A stretch of 64,000 bases of DNA from Sva-07 sp963728195 (lineage in GTDB: Bacteria > Actinomycetota > Acidimicrobiia > Acidimicrobiales > Ilumatobacteraceae), in assembly GCA_963728195.1 (NCBI GenBank), contig CAVSIX010000007.1, positions 248,001 through 312,000 on the forward strand. Reading direction: 5' to 3'. Positions 23,545 through 32,178 of the stretch are shown here, one piece after another (within the stretch, counting starts at the first letter, position 1; every line of letters starts with the position of its first letter). Below the pieces are notes generated by a model. The model did no database searches. It had not been told where the DNA came from and saw nothing but the letters and a program-made list of their open reading frames with translations. A program made the translations under genes and the position numbers.

Positions 23545-24520
23545 TCAGCCGACGCGGCGGGCGTCTTCGACCAGGTTGATCTGGTAGAGCACCTCGTCGA
23601 GGGCATGCTCGGCGCTGATCGCCGAGAATCGCTGCGGATGCTCGGGTGTGCAGCACGACGGCACGGGCGACAGGATCGTCCACGGCCGGGGATGGCAGAA
23701 CTGCACCACGCTGTAGCGCTCGCCCTCGTATCCCGGTGCGGCCACCACCCGGTGCCAACCGATCGGGATGATCCCGTTGGTCAGCCGCTCGAGCATGATT
23801 CCGGTGTTGATGATCACCGCGTCGTCGGGCGGCGTCGCATCGACCCAGTCGTCGCCGACTCGCACCTGCAGACCCGGCGCCGTCGCGCGGGAGCGCGGTG
23901 ATGAGATTGATGTCGCCGTGCTGGCCGGCCCATTCGTGGCCGTCCTCGCCGAGCTCGGACATCGCCGGATAGCGGATCGCCCGGGTGAGCGTCGGGCCGT
24001 CCGCGACCATCTCGTCGAAGAAGGTCTCGTGGCAGCCGATGCCTTCGGCGATCACCCGGAGGAATCGGCGTTGCAGGTCGGCGATCGACTCGTGGAAGCG
24101 GTACAGCACCTCGGTGATGCCGGGCACGGCCGACTCGGGCAGCAACTGGTCGGGATACGCCGTGGGGAACTTCGACTTCAGCGGATGTCCGCCAGCGAGC
24201 GGCGCCGACCAGTTGAGCATCTCCTTCCAGTCGGGCTTGTCGCTCGACGCCGCCGTCTCGACGAGCAGGCCGGTGTAGCCGGTCTGGCCGTGGGCGCCGG
24301 GGGCGACGAACTGGCGCTTGGTCGCCTCGTCGAGCTCGAAGAACTCGCGCAGCATGCCGTACGTGGTGTCGAGGAGATCGTCGGACAGGTCGTGGCTCGT
24401 GTACACGAAGCCGGTCTCGAGGCTGCGCCGGACACCGTCGACCACCGCACGACGTCGCTCTCCGGTGCTCGATTCGAACGCCAGCAGGTCGACGTCCAGG
24501 ATCTGATCGGTCATCCCCAT
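23545..24520 (-). pseudogene. 2-oxoglutarate/Fe(II) oxygenase, isopenicillin-N-synthase-like, frameshifted
   Basis: The 5' two thirds (ATG at 24520, MGMTDQILDVDLLAFES) and the 3' third are in different frames. The first frame carries the iron ligands H-x-D in WAGQHGDINLITALPR. The second carries the distal histidine in IPIGWHRVV and the 2-oxoglutarate pair R-x-S in GERYSVVQF. The break is near 23893, where a CGCGCG run seems two bases short: adding GC restores LPRATAPGLQVRVGDDWVD. The restored protein would be about 325 residues, normal for the family. Either a real inactivating mutation or a sequencing error in a GC run. Substrate unknown. Confidence 0.85.
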
Positions 24521-24528
24521 GACGCTAT

Positions 24529-24616
24529 CCCTCCCCTCCATCCCCCTTTCCGTTTGTGTTGCATTCCTGGTGGGACGGGTCACCGAAACCGTCACGCAAA
24601 CGGAGGATGGGGAGGG
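24529..24616. repeat. Palindromic repeat, family A copy 2
   Basis: CCGTTTG (24550-24556) pairs with CAAACGG (24597-24603); the core is GGTGGGACGGGTCACC. Further outer arms rich in CCCTCCCC and GGGGAGGG extend the stem to nearly 90 bases. It lies three bases downstream of the stop of the minus-strand PLP enzyme gene and may serve as its terminator. Confidence 0.75.
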
Positions 24617-24618
24617 CG

Positions 24619-25614
24619 TCAGGTGGGGAGTCCGTCGGGGGCGAACAGGGCCGGCCAGCCACCGGTGTGGATGAACACGACGTCGGACCCGAAGCGGCCC
24701 TCGCCGGCGAGGCCGAGCAGGCCCGAGCAGCCCTTGCCCGAATAGGTCCGGTCCAGCAACCAGCCACCATGGCGGGCGGCCCACCTGATCGCTGCATCTC
24801 CCGCAGCCGTCGGCACGGCATAGTCGTCGCCGATCCATCGGATGTCGACCTCGACGTCCTCGTCGGCGACGATCGCAGTGGACCCCATCAGCGTGAGCGT
24901 CTGGTTGGCGAGCCCGGCGACGTCGGGGCGCCCGATGTTGACCCCCTTCGCCACGCCGATCGCGACGACGTCGGGCACGTCACGGCCGGCGTGTGCGGCG
25001 GCCGCTCGACCGGCGAGCAGGCCGGCATGGGTACCACCGCTCGACGACGTGAACACGACGTGAGAGGGCGCCACGCCGGTGGCCTCGCACTGGTCGAGCA
25101 GCTCGATGAAGGCCGCTGCGTACCCGAGCGCACCGACGGCCGTACTCCCCCCGATGGGGATCGCATACGGGGCCAGCCCTTCGCCGACGAGCTGATCGGT
25201 GACCGCCTCCCGGGCGACCTCGAGTTCTCCCCAGTGGCTCTCCTCGGCGCCCGTGAAGTGCAACTGCGCACCGAACAGCATCGACAGCAACTGGTTGCCG
25301 GTCGCCTCGGCCGGTCGGTCGCCCGACAGCACGAGATGGGTCTCGAGGCCGAGACGAGCGCCCGCCGCCGCCGTCATCCGGCAGTGGTTCGACTGAGCGG
25401 CGCCGACGGTGACCAGCGAACCGGCACCGGTCGCCACCGCCTCACCGCAGAGGAACTCGAGTTTGCGTGCCTTGTTGCCGCCGCCACCGAGGCCGGTCAG
25501 ATCGTCGCGTTTGACCCAGAGCCGAACGCCGCCTTCGAGCGTCGGCCCGGCCTCGAGCGCAGTGGGCAACGTGGCGAGCGCGGCTCGTTCGAGATGATCG
25601 AACACCGCACTCAT
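24619..25614 (-). CDS. D-cysteine desulfhydrase / ACC-deaminase family PLP enzyme
   Basis: A 331-residue fold-type II PLP enzyme. The Schiff-base lysine is in GGGGNKARKLEFL and the cofactor phosphate loop reads SSSGGTHAGLLAG. WVKRDDLTGLGGGGNK is the family's most conserved block, shared by D-cysteine desulfhydrase and 1-aminocyclopropane-1-carboxylate deaminase. VGAAQSNHCRMTAAAGA contains the substrate-carboxylate SNH. The two activities cannot be separated by eye; the desulfhydrase is the commoner one in actinobacteria. The ATG at 25614 is chosen over a TTG three codons earlier. It is divergent from ung with 17 bases between starts. Confidence 0.87.
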   Translation of the reverse strand: MSAVFDHLERAALATLPTALEAGPTLEGGVRLWVKRDDLTGLGGGGNKARKLEFLCGEAVATGAGSLVTVGAAQSNHCRMTAAAGARLGLETHLVLSGDRPAEATGNQLLSMLFGAQLHFTGAEESHWGELEVAREAVTDQLVGEGLAPYAIPIGGSTAVGALGYAAAFIELLDQCEATGVAPSHVVFTSSSGGTHAGLLAGRAAAAHAGRDVPDVVAIGVAKGVNIGRPDVAGLANQTLTLMGSTAIVADEDVEVDIRWIGDDYAVPTAAGDAAIRWAARHGGWLLDRTYSGKGCSGLLGLAGEGRFGSDVVFIHTGGWPALFAPDGLPT

Positions 25615-25631
25615 GCTAGGCAATGTGACCG

Positions 25632-26321
25632 ATGGTCACCGACTGGAACCCGTTGCTGCGCGACCAGTTCGAGCTGCCGTACTGGAACGAACTGCAGGCG
25701 TTCGTCGCCGAGGAGCGCAGCAAGCATCCGGTGTATCCGCCCGCCGACGAGGTCTTCGCGGCACTGCATCTCACGCCACACGCCGACGTGAAGGTGATGA
25801 TCCTCGGCCAGGACCCGTACCACGGGCCAGGGCAAGCGCACGGGTTGTGCTTCTCGGTTCGCCGCGGGGTTCGGGTCCCGCCGTCGCTCGTCAACATCCA
25901 CAAGGAGTTGCATGCCGATCTGGGGTTGGCGATCCCCGACCACGGCAATCTGGAGGCATGGGCGCAGCGCGGCGTGCTGCTGCTGAACGCCACGCTCACC
26001 GTGCGCGGCGGCGCCGCGGCATCACACCAGAAGCATGGCTGGGAGGCGTTCACCGATCGGGTCATCAGCGCGGTCGACGCCAAGACGGAACCCGTCGTGT
26101 TCATCCTCTGGGGGTCGGCGGCGCGCCGCAAGCGGGCACTGATCGACACCGACCGGCACACGATCATCGAGTCGGCGCATCCGTCGCCGCTGTCGGCGCA
26201 CAACGGCTTCTTCGGCAGCCGACCCTTCAGCCGGACGAACGCAGCGCTGGTCGCAGCGGGACGAGAGCCTGTCGATTGGGATCTGACGTACACGGGAACG
26301 CACGAGGGAGGAGGTCGGTGA
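25632..26321 (+). CDS. ung: Uracil-DNA glycosylase, family 1
   Basis: A 229-residue family 1 UDG that removes uracil from DNA at the start of base excision repair. The catalytic water-activating motif GQDPYHGPGQAHGLCFS is at about residues 60-76 and the Leu-intercalation loop HPSPLSAHNGFFG is near 183. The length and both motifs are standard. Starts are crowded: the ATG lies 17 bases from the divergent PLP-enzyme start. The BrkB-family gene begins four bases after its stop. Confidence 0.97.
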   Translation: MVTDWNPLLRDQFELPYWNELQAFVAEERSKHPVYPPADEVFAALHLTPHADVKVMILGQDPYHGPGQAHGLCFSVRRGVRVPPSLVNIHKELHADLGLAIPDHGNLEAWAQRGVLLLNATLTVRGGAAASHQKHGWEAFTDRVISAVDAKTEPVVFILWGSAARRKRALIDTDRHTIIESAHPSPLSAHNGFFGSRPFSRTNAALVAAGREPVDWDLTYTGTHEGGGR

Positions 26322-26325
26322 CCTG

Positions 26326-27252
26326 ATGGCCTGGACGACGAGTGACCGAGTGATGAAGTGGCGTGAGCGACACGTCGCGATCGACGTGTTCGTCGACACC
26401 CTCGACGGCTGGCGTCGCCACATCTCCGGACGCAACGCCTGGGTGCTCGCCTTCTTCGGCTTCCTCTCGATCTTCCCGCTCCTGCTCGCGGCCACGACGA
26501 TCCTCGGCTTCGTGTTGCAGGGGAACCAGGAGCTCCAGCAGCGCATCATCGACGGCGCACTGGCGGACATCCCGGTGGTCGGCCAGCAGCTCGAGACGGA
26601 CCCGGATTCGCTGAACGGAAGCTGGTGGGCGCTGATCATCGGGCTCGGCGGTGCCCTCTGGTCGGCGACGAAGGCGTTCGTCGCCCTGCAGGGCGCCCAG
26701 GACGACATCTGGGAGATCAGCGTCGACCACCGCGACGCCATCCCGGAGCAACGCGGCAAGGCGCTGCTCGGCATGATCTTCATCGGTGCCGCGCAGGTCG
26801 GGAGCGTCGCGATCACCGCACTCGTGAATGCTGCGGGACTGCCCGTCGGCGGCCGCATCGCCCTGCTGGCCGCCACCGTCGCCATCAACATCACGGTGCT
26901 CGGAGCGATGTTCCGCCATCTGACCGCAGCGGAGCCGACGTGGCGCGACGTGTGGCCAGGCGCCGTGATCGCCGGCGTGGTGTACTCCGCGCTGCAGTAC
27001 TTCGGCACGGGAATCGTACGGCAGGTCATGCAGAACGCCGGCGACACCTATCAGCAGTTCGCGGTGGTCCTCGGGCTGGTCACGTGGTTGAGCTTGCTGT
27101 CGATCTCGGCACTGATGAGCGCCGAATTCAACGCCGCACTGGTGCGCCACCGCGAAGGATCGCTCGACCACGTGCAGACGGTCGCCGTCGACGGCGACGA
27201 TGGGTCCGCCGGCGACGAACCCGTCGACCGACCGCAGTCCGCCACCGCCTGA
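26326..27252 (+). CDS. YihY/BrkB family inner membrane protein
   Basis: A 308-residue membrane protein with about six transmembrane segments. NAWVLAFFGFLSIFPLLLAATTILG is the conserved first helix of the YihY/BrkB family, and WRDVWPGAVIAGVVYSALQYFG and GLVTWLSLLSISALMSAEFNAAL are the C-terminal family blocks. Earlier naming as ribonuclease BN is a misassignment. The true function is not known; a transporter role is usually assumed. It starts four bases after ung, so the two are co-transcribed without an obvious functional link. The C-terminal 25 residues are acidic. Confidence 0.92.
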   Translation: MAWTTSDRVMKWRERHVAIDVFVDTLDGWRRHISGRNAWVLAFFGFLSIFPLLLAATTILGFVLQGNQELQQRIIDGALADIPVVGQQLETDPDSLNGSWWALIIGLGGALWSATKAFVALQGAQDDIWEISVDHRDAIPEQRGKALLGMIFIGAAQVGSVAITALVNAAGLPVGGRIALLAATVAINITVLGAMFRHLTAAEPTWRDVWPGAVIAGVVYSALQYFGTGIVRQVMQNAGDTYQQFAVVLGLVTWLSLLSISALMSAEFNAALVRHREGSLDHVQTVAVDGDDGSAGDEPVDRPQSATA

Positions 27253-27275
27253 TCGAGCGCCTCCGACACGCCGTG

Positions 27276-27315
27276 CGATGAGCGAACAGACGGGATCTGG
27301 TCGGTTCGCTCATCG
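27276..27315. repeat. Palindromic repeat, family B copy 3
   Basis: CGATGAGCGAAC (27276-27287) and GTTCGCTCATCG (27304-27315), 12-base perfect arms with a 16-base spacer that differs from copies 1 and 2. It lies between convergent genes and could terminate both transcripts. Confidence 0.8.
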
Positions 27316-27334
27316 CGGCGGGGACGAGGTCGGC

Positions 27335-28576
27335 TCAGGTGAGGTGGGTGACGATGGCGCTGGCCGACTCGAGGGTGCGGTGGACCGGGCACTTGTCGGC
27401 GATCTCGAGCAGCTTGGCACGGTGCTCGTCGGTGAGGTCGTCGCCGGCGACGGTGACCGCCCGTTCGAACCGGTCGATCATCCCCGAGCGCCCCGACAGC
27501 ACCTCGTTCTCCGAGCACTCTGCGCAATCGTTCGCGTGCACCTTGCCGTGCGTCACCGCAACGGTCACCCGGTCGAGCGGCAAGCCCTTGCGGTCGGCGT
27601 ACATGCGCAGCGTCATCGACGTGCACGCGCCGAGTGCCGCGCCGAGCAGGTCGTACGGCGACGGCCCGGCATCGAATCCGCCGACCGACTCCGGCTCGTC
27701 GGCCAGCAGCCGGTGACGTCCGACGACGACGTGATTGAGGAATGGGCCCTGGGTCGTCTCGGCGACCACCACGGGTGCCGACGCTCGAGGAGCATCCGCC
27801 GCCCCGCTCTCGTCGACGATGTACCGATCGGCGAACGTGCCGATCATGTCGGCCGCGAACTTCGCGTCGCTGCGCCCGCTCAGCATGTGGTCGGCGCCGT
27901 CGAGCGAGACGAAACTCTTGGGGTGGCGGGCGGCCGCGAAGATCTCCGCTGCGTGTTCGATCGACACCGTGTTGTCGATCGGCGAATGCAGCACCAACAG
28001 CGCCCGCTTCATCGTCTTCACCCGATCGGTGATCAGGTGGCTGCGCAAGTCGTCGACGAGCTGCTGGCGGATGGTGAACTCGCGCCCGGCGAGCTGCACC
28101 TGGGCGACGCCGGTGGCAGCGATCTCGTCGAGCGACGACCGGAAGACGTCGGTGACGTGATCGGGGCTCGCGGGTGCGCCGATCGTGGCGACGGCGCGCA
28201 CCTCGGCGATGTCACCGGCCACCGCGAGCACGGCCGACCCGCCGAGCGAGTGGCCGACCAGCAGCTGCGGGGCGCGGTGCGCAGTGCGCAACCAGTCGGC
28301 GGCAGCGACGAGATCGCCGGTGTTCGAGGTGAAGTTGGTGTTCTCGAACTCGCCACCACTCATCCCGAGGCCCGTGAAGTCGAACCGCAGGACTCCGAAG
28401 CCCACGTCGGTCAGCGCACTCGCTATACGTGATGCCGCGGCGATGTCCTTGCTGCAGGTGAAGCAGTGGGCGAACAGCGCAAACGCACGAGCGGGGCCCG
28501 CCGGCAGGTCGAGCCGGGCGGCGAGATCAGCACCTTGACTGCCGGGGAAGGTGACTCGTTCGACGCGTGCGGCCAT
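27335..28576 (-). CDS. Alpha/beta hydrolase - OsmC fusion protein
   Basis: A 413-residue fusion. Residues 1-250 are an alpha/beta hydrolase: nucleophile elbow LVGHSLGGSA, DFTGLGMSGGEF upstream and the late SLDGADHML with the catalytic histidine. From about residue 275 an OsmC/Ohr-like domain begins (FDAGPSPYDLLGAALGACTSMTLRMYADRKG), containing one redox-type cysteine in GACTS and a second in ADKCPVH. OsmC-type proteins reduce organic hydroperoxides using paired cysteines. This fused form is seen in several bacterial groups and is probably a peroxide or acyl-thioester detoxification enzyme. A TACGGT box lies six bases before the ATG. Confidence 0.92.
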   Translation of the reverse strand: MAARVERVTFPGSQGADLAARLDLPAGPARAFALFAHCFTCSKDIAAASRIASALTDVGFGVLRFDFTGLGMSGGEFENTNFTSNTGDLVAAADWLRTAHRAPQLLVGHSLGGSAVLAVAGDIAEVRAVATIGAPASPDHVTDVFRSSLDEIAATGVAQVQLAGREFTIRQQLVDDLRSHLITDRVKTMKRALLVLHSPIDNTVSIEHAAEIFAAARHPKSFVSLDGADHMLSGRSDAKFAADMIGTFADRYIVDESGAADAPRASAPVVVAETTQGPFLNHVVVGRHRLLADEPESVGGFDAGPSPYDLLGAALGACTSMTLRMYADRKGLPLDRVTVAVTHGKVHANDCAECSENEVLSGRSGMIDRFERAVTVAGDDLTDEHRAKLLEIADKCPVHRTLESASAIVTHLT

Positions 28577-28652
28577 GCCCGGACCGTAGTGCGACTACGC
28601 TCGAATCGGATGACCGCCGTCCTCCGTCCGTGCGCCTGCTGAAGGTGCTGAC

Positions 28653-30491
28653 ATGACGGCAGCGGTGTGGGCAGCGACGGAGTCGACCATCGGTCCGACG
28701 CTCGCGCTCATCCTCGGGGCGGGGATGCTCGCCCAGTGGATCGCCTGGCGTATCCAGGTCCCCTCGATCATCGCCCTGCTGATCGCCGGTCTGCTGCTCG
28801 GCCCGGTGACCGGCGTCGTCGAGCCCGACGAACTGCTGGGCGGCACGCTGTTCCCACTCGTGTCGTTGGCGGTGGCGCTCATCCTGTTCGAAGGCGGGCT
28901 CGACCTGCCACCACGGGAGCTGCGCAACACCGGCGTGGTCGTACGCCGCCTGATCTCGATCGGTGCCGTGGTCACGTTCCTCGTCGGCTGGTACGGGGCT
29001 CGGGAGGTGTTCGGGATCTCGAATCAGGCAGCGATCGTGCTCGGCGCCGTCCTCGTGGTGACCGGCCCGACCGTCGTCGGCCCGCTCCTGCGTTTCGTGC
29101 GGCCCGCCGGCCGCACCGGGCCGATCCTGCGCGCCGAGGGCGTCCTGATCGACCCGATCGGTGCCACCGCCGCCCTGATCGCGTTCGAGATCGTCCTGAC
29201 CGAAGCACCCGACGAGGCCGTCGCGACCGTGGTCGGCGTGGTGCTGAAGACGATCGTGGCGGGTGCCGGGATCGGACTTGCGTCGGCCGCCGTGCTCGAC
29301 GTCGCACTGCGTCGCTTCTTGATCCCCGACCAGCTCACCGTGCCGATCACGTTCGCGTTCGTCGTCGGCGCCTTTGTCGCCACCAACGAAGTGCAGGAGG
29401 AAGCAGGCCTGCTCGCGGTGACCGTGATGGGCATGTACCTGGCCCGACGCGAGAGCTCGACGATCCGTCAGGTGCTCGAGTTCAACGAGAGCGTGCGGAC
29501 ACTGCTGATCTCGTTCCTGTTCATCCTGCTCGCGGCCCGCATCGAACCCGATGCGCTGCGCGACGTCGCCCTGCCGTCGCTCGCGTTCCTCGCCGTGTTG
29601 GTGCTGCTGGCACGACCGCTGTCGGTGCTGGTCTCGACCGTGCGCACGGCGCTCAGCTGGCGCGAGCGGGTCTTCTTGATGACGATGGCGCCACGCGGCA
29701 TCGTTGCGGCTGCGGTGTCGGCGATCTTCGCGATCCGGCTCGAGGAGGAGGGCGTACCCGACGCCGCCAAGATCGTGCCGATCGTGTTCCTCGTGATCAT
29801 CGGCACGATCGTCGTGTACGGATTTCTCGCCGGTCCCGCTGCTCGCGCGCTCGGCCTCGCCGAGGCCCAGGCCGACGGTGTCCTGATCGCCGGCTCGCAC
29901 GCCGTCGCCCGGGGTCTCGCAACCGAACTCGACAAGCGCAACGTCAAGACGCTTCTGGTCGACACCGACCCGTACAACGTCACCCGGGCGATCGCCGCCG
30001 GCCTGCGCGCCCGACGCATGAGCGTGCTCGCCGAGGAGGCGAACCACGACCTGGATCTGCGCGGTATCGGGCGGCTGCTCGCGTTCACGTCGAATGACGA
30101 GGTGAATGCCCTGGCGACGGCCCGATTCGCCCGGATCTTCGGGCGCCGTGAAGTGTTCCAGCTGGCGCCGACCGCCCGCCGCAGTGGCGACCCGTCGGTG
30201 CCCGAGGAGCATCTCGGCCGGATCGTCGGCATCGAAGGCATCACCTATGCGACGCTCGACGAACGCTCACGCCAGGGTTGGCGTGTCCGCTCGGCGCGCG
30301 GCGGCGAAGCGGTCCAGGAGGCCGTCGACGAGAAGCTGTTCCTGCCGGTGCTGCGCATCGTCGACGACAAGCTGGCGTTTCTCTGTCGCAACGACCCGGT
30401 GCCCACCACCGGTGAAGTGATCGGCCTCGCCGCCCCATCCATCCAGCGACAACTCGACGACGAAACCGCCGAAGGCCAGACCACCGCGTGA
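28653..30491 (+). CDS. CPA1 sodium/proton antiporter with TrkA-N-like cytoplasmic domain
   Basis: A 612-residue transporter. Residues 1-390 carry 11-13 transmembrane helices; GPTVVGPLLRFVRPAG and EGVLIDPIGATAAL mark the ion-binding helices of the CPA1 family, and LMTMAPRGIVAAAVSAIFA is the conserved arginine helix. After about residue 410 comes a Rossmann-like domain (VLIAGSHAVARGLATELDKRNVKTLLVDTD) similar to TrkA-N/KTN regulators, probably sensing nucleotide. The acidic and asparagine residues of the transport site are DP rather than ND, the usual electroneutral variant. Probable role: cytoplasmic pH and Na+ or K+ homeostasis. A GAAGG sequence precedes the ATG. Confidence 0.93.
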   Translation: MTAAVWAATESTIGPTLALILGAGMLAQWIAWRIQVPSIIALLIAGLLLGPVTGVVEPDELLGGTLFPLVSLAVALILFEGGLDLPPRELRNTGVVVRRLISIGAVVTFLVGWYGAREVFGISNQAAIVLGAVLVVTGPTVVGPLLRFVRPAGRTGPILRAEGVLIDPIGATAALIAFEIVLTEAPDEAVATVVGVVLKTIVAGAGIGLASAAVLDVALRRFLIPDQLTVPITFAFVVGAFVATNEVQEEAGLLAVTVMGMYLARRESSTIRQVLEFNESVRTLLISFLFILLAARIEPDALRDVALPSLAFLAVLVLLARPLSVLVSTVRTALSWRERVFLMTMAPRGIVAAAVSAIFAIRLEEEGVPDAAKIVPIVFLVIIGTIVVYGFLAGPAARALGLAEAQADGVLIAGSHAVARGLATELDKRNVKTLLVDTDPYNVTRAIAAGLRARRMSVLAEEANHDLDLRGIGRLLAFTSNDEVNALATARFARIFGRREVFQLAPTARRSGDPSVPEEHLGRIVGIEGITYATLDERSRQGWRVRSARGGEAVQEAVDEKLFLPVLRIVDDKLAFLCRNDPVPTTGEVIGLAAPSIQRQLDDETAEGQTTA

Positions 30492-30554
30492 CGCAAGCCG
30501 CAGGCCAGAGCACAAACCCGCGTCGGAGCAATGCGAGCCGAAGGAAGCCGCGCG

Positions 30555-31994
30555 TCAGTGCTTGATCATGACGTGCTTGACCTCGGTGTAGGCCTCGACG
30601 GCGTACATCGACATGTCCTTGCCGTAGCCGGACTGCTTGAACCCGCCGTGTGGCATCTCGGAGATGATCGGGATGTGGTCGTTGACCCACACCGCGCCGA
30701 ACTGCAGCGCCTTGCTCATGCGCATCGCCCGGCCGACGTCGGACGTCCAGACGCTCGCGGCGAGGCCATAGTCGACGTCGTTGGCCATCTCGAGTGCGGC
30801 GGCTTCGTCGGCGGCCGACTGCACGGTGACGACGGGACCGAACACCTCACGCTGGACGATCTCCGACGCCTGGCCCGGCCCGACCACCACCGTGGGCTCG
30901 TAGAAGAAGCCAGCGCCGGAGCGTGCCGACCCGCCGACGGTCACCTCGGCGCCCGCCTCGCGGGCCCGGTCGACGTAGCCGGCGACGCGGCTGCGGTGGA
31001 CGTCGGAGATCACCGGGCCCATCTCGGTGTCGTCCGACATCGGATCGCCGACACTGATGCTGCCGACGGCGTCGGTGAGCTGGTTGACGAAGTCGTCGTG
31101 CACCTTCGACCCGGCGATCACCCGACACGGTGCCGTGCAGTCCTGGCCCGAGTTGTAGAACGCCATGCCCTTGAGCATCTCGACGGCTGCGTCGATGTCG
31201 GCGTCGTCGAAGATGATCACGGGCGCCTTACCGCCCAGTTCGAGATGGACCCGCTTGAGCGTGTCGGCCGAGGATCGAGCCACCGCCTTGCCGGCGCCGA
31301 CGCTGCCGGTGATCGAGATCATGGCGATGCCCGGATGCTCGCTCATCGCCGCACCGGCGACCTGGCCCTGCCCGCACACGACGTTGAAGACGCCCGGCGG
31401 CAGCACGTCGGCGGTCAGCTCGGCCAGACGCAGCACCGAGTACGGGGTGAGCTCCGACGGCTTGAGCACGACGGTGTTCCCGGCGGCGAGCGCAGGGCCG
31501 AGCTTCCAGGTCGCCATGTTCAGCGGATAGTTCCACGGGGTGATCGACGCCACGACGCCGAGCGGATCGCGACGCACCATCGACGTGTAGCCGGCCATGT
31601 ACTCCCCGGCGGCCTTGCCCTCGAGGAACCGGCAGGCCGAGGCGAAGAAGCGCCAGTTGTCCTTGGTGAGATCCATCTCGAACTCGACGATCCCGACAGG
31701 TTTGCCGACGTTCTCGCACTCGATGTTCGACAGCTCGTCGATGTTGTCGTCGATGATGTCCGCCACGCGGTGCAGCGTCTCGCTGCGCTCGCGCGGCGTC
31801 AGGGCGGCCCAGGCAGGGAACGCATCGGCAGCCGCAGACACGGCGGCGTCGACGTCGGCTGCCGACGACGACGGCACCGTGCCGATGACCTCGCCGGTCG
31901 CGGGGTTGACCACCTCGTCGGTGGCCCCGTCGGCAGCTGCGCGCCATGCGCCGCCGATGAAGTTGGAATCGAGTGAGGACAGCGTCGTTGCCAT
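30555..31994 (-). CDS. Aldehyde dehydrogenase, gamma-aminobutyraldehyde/betaine-aldehyde type
   Basis: A 479-residue NAD-dependent aldehyde dehydrogenase. Catalytic cysteine in YNSGQDCTAPCRV and the general-base glutamate in HLELGGKAPVI; the cofactor site reads ITGSVGAGKAV. The family pattern (NPATGEVIGTVP at the start, FGAVWVNDHIPI near the end) resembles gamma-aminobutyraldehyde dehydrogenase. It is transcribed divergently from a spermidine/putrescine-type ABC transporter, 184 bases away, which supports a role in converting the aminoaldehyde formed from putrescine to GABA. No diamine oxidase or transaminase is seen nearby. ATG at 31994; a GTG two codons earlier is possible. Confidence 0.9.
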   Translation of the reverse strand: MATTLSSLDSNFIGGAWRAAADGATDEVVNPATGEVIGTVPSSSAADVDAAVSAAADAFPAWAALTPRERSETLHRVADIIDDNIDELSNIECENVGKPVGIVEFEMDLTKDNWRFFASACRFLEGKAAGEYMAGYTSMVRRDPLGVVASITPWNYPLNMATWKLGPALAAGNTVVLKPSELTPYSVLRLAELTADVLPPGVFNVVCGQGQVAGAAMSEHPGIAMISITGSVGAGKAVARSSADTLKRVHLELGGKAPVIIFDDADIDAAVEMLKGMAFYNSGQDCTAPCRVIAGSKVHDDFVNQLTDAVGSISVGDPMSDDTEMGPVISDVHRSRVAGYVDRAREAGAEVTVGGSARSGAGFFYEPTVVVGPGQASEIVQREVFGPVVTVQSAADEAAALEMANDVDYGLAASVWTSDVGRAMRMSKALQFGAVWVNDHIPIISEMPHGGFKQSGYGKDMSMYAVEAYTEVKHVMIKH

Positions 31995-32000
31995 GTGCAC

Positions 32001-32178
32001 AGAATGCCACGTCGCACACCCCCAGGAGTCGAGCGACCGGGCGTCGTCGGCAGGGTGATTGTTGCGGGCGGATGAATGTCGTCACCGGCGCTGCCAACGC
32101 GAGCCCACCCGAGCGGTATTGTGCCGGGCACATGAGTAGCTGGCGTCATGGCACCCGCCGGCGTGGGCAGGAGCACCG
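32001..32178. promoter_or_regulatory. Divergent promoter region between aldehyde dehydrogenase and potA
   Basis: A 178-base gap between divergent genes. AGGAG at 32169-32173 is placed for the TTG start of potA at 32179. GGTATTGTG near 32117 contains a TATTGT element that could be a -10 box for the transporter operon. No clear operator was seen. Confidence 0.35.

Noticed and set aside
28527..30212. 561-codon minus-strand open frame
   Set aside because: Antisense of the CPA1 antiporter, with no hydrophobic or family pattern of its own.
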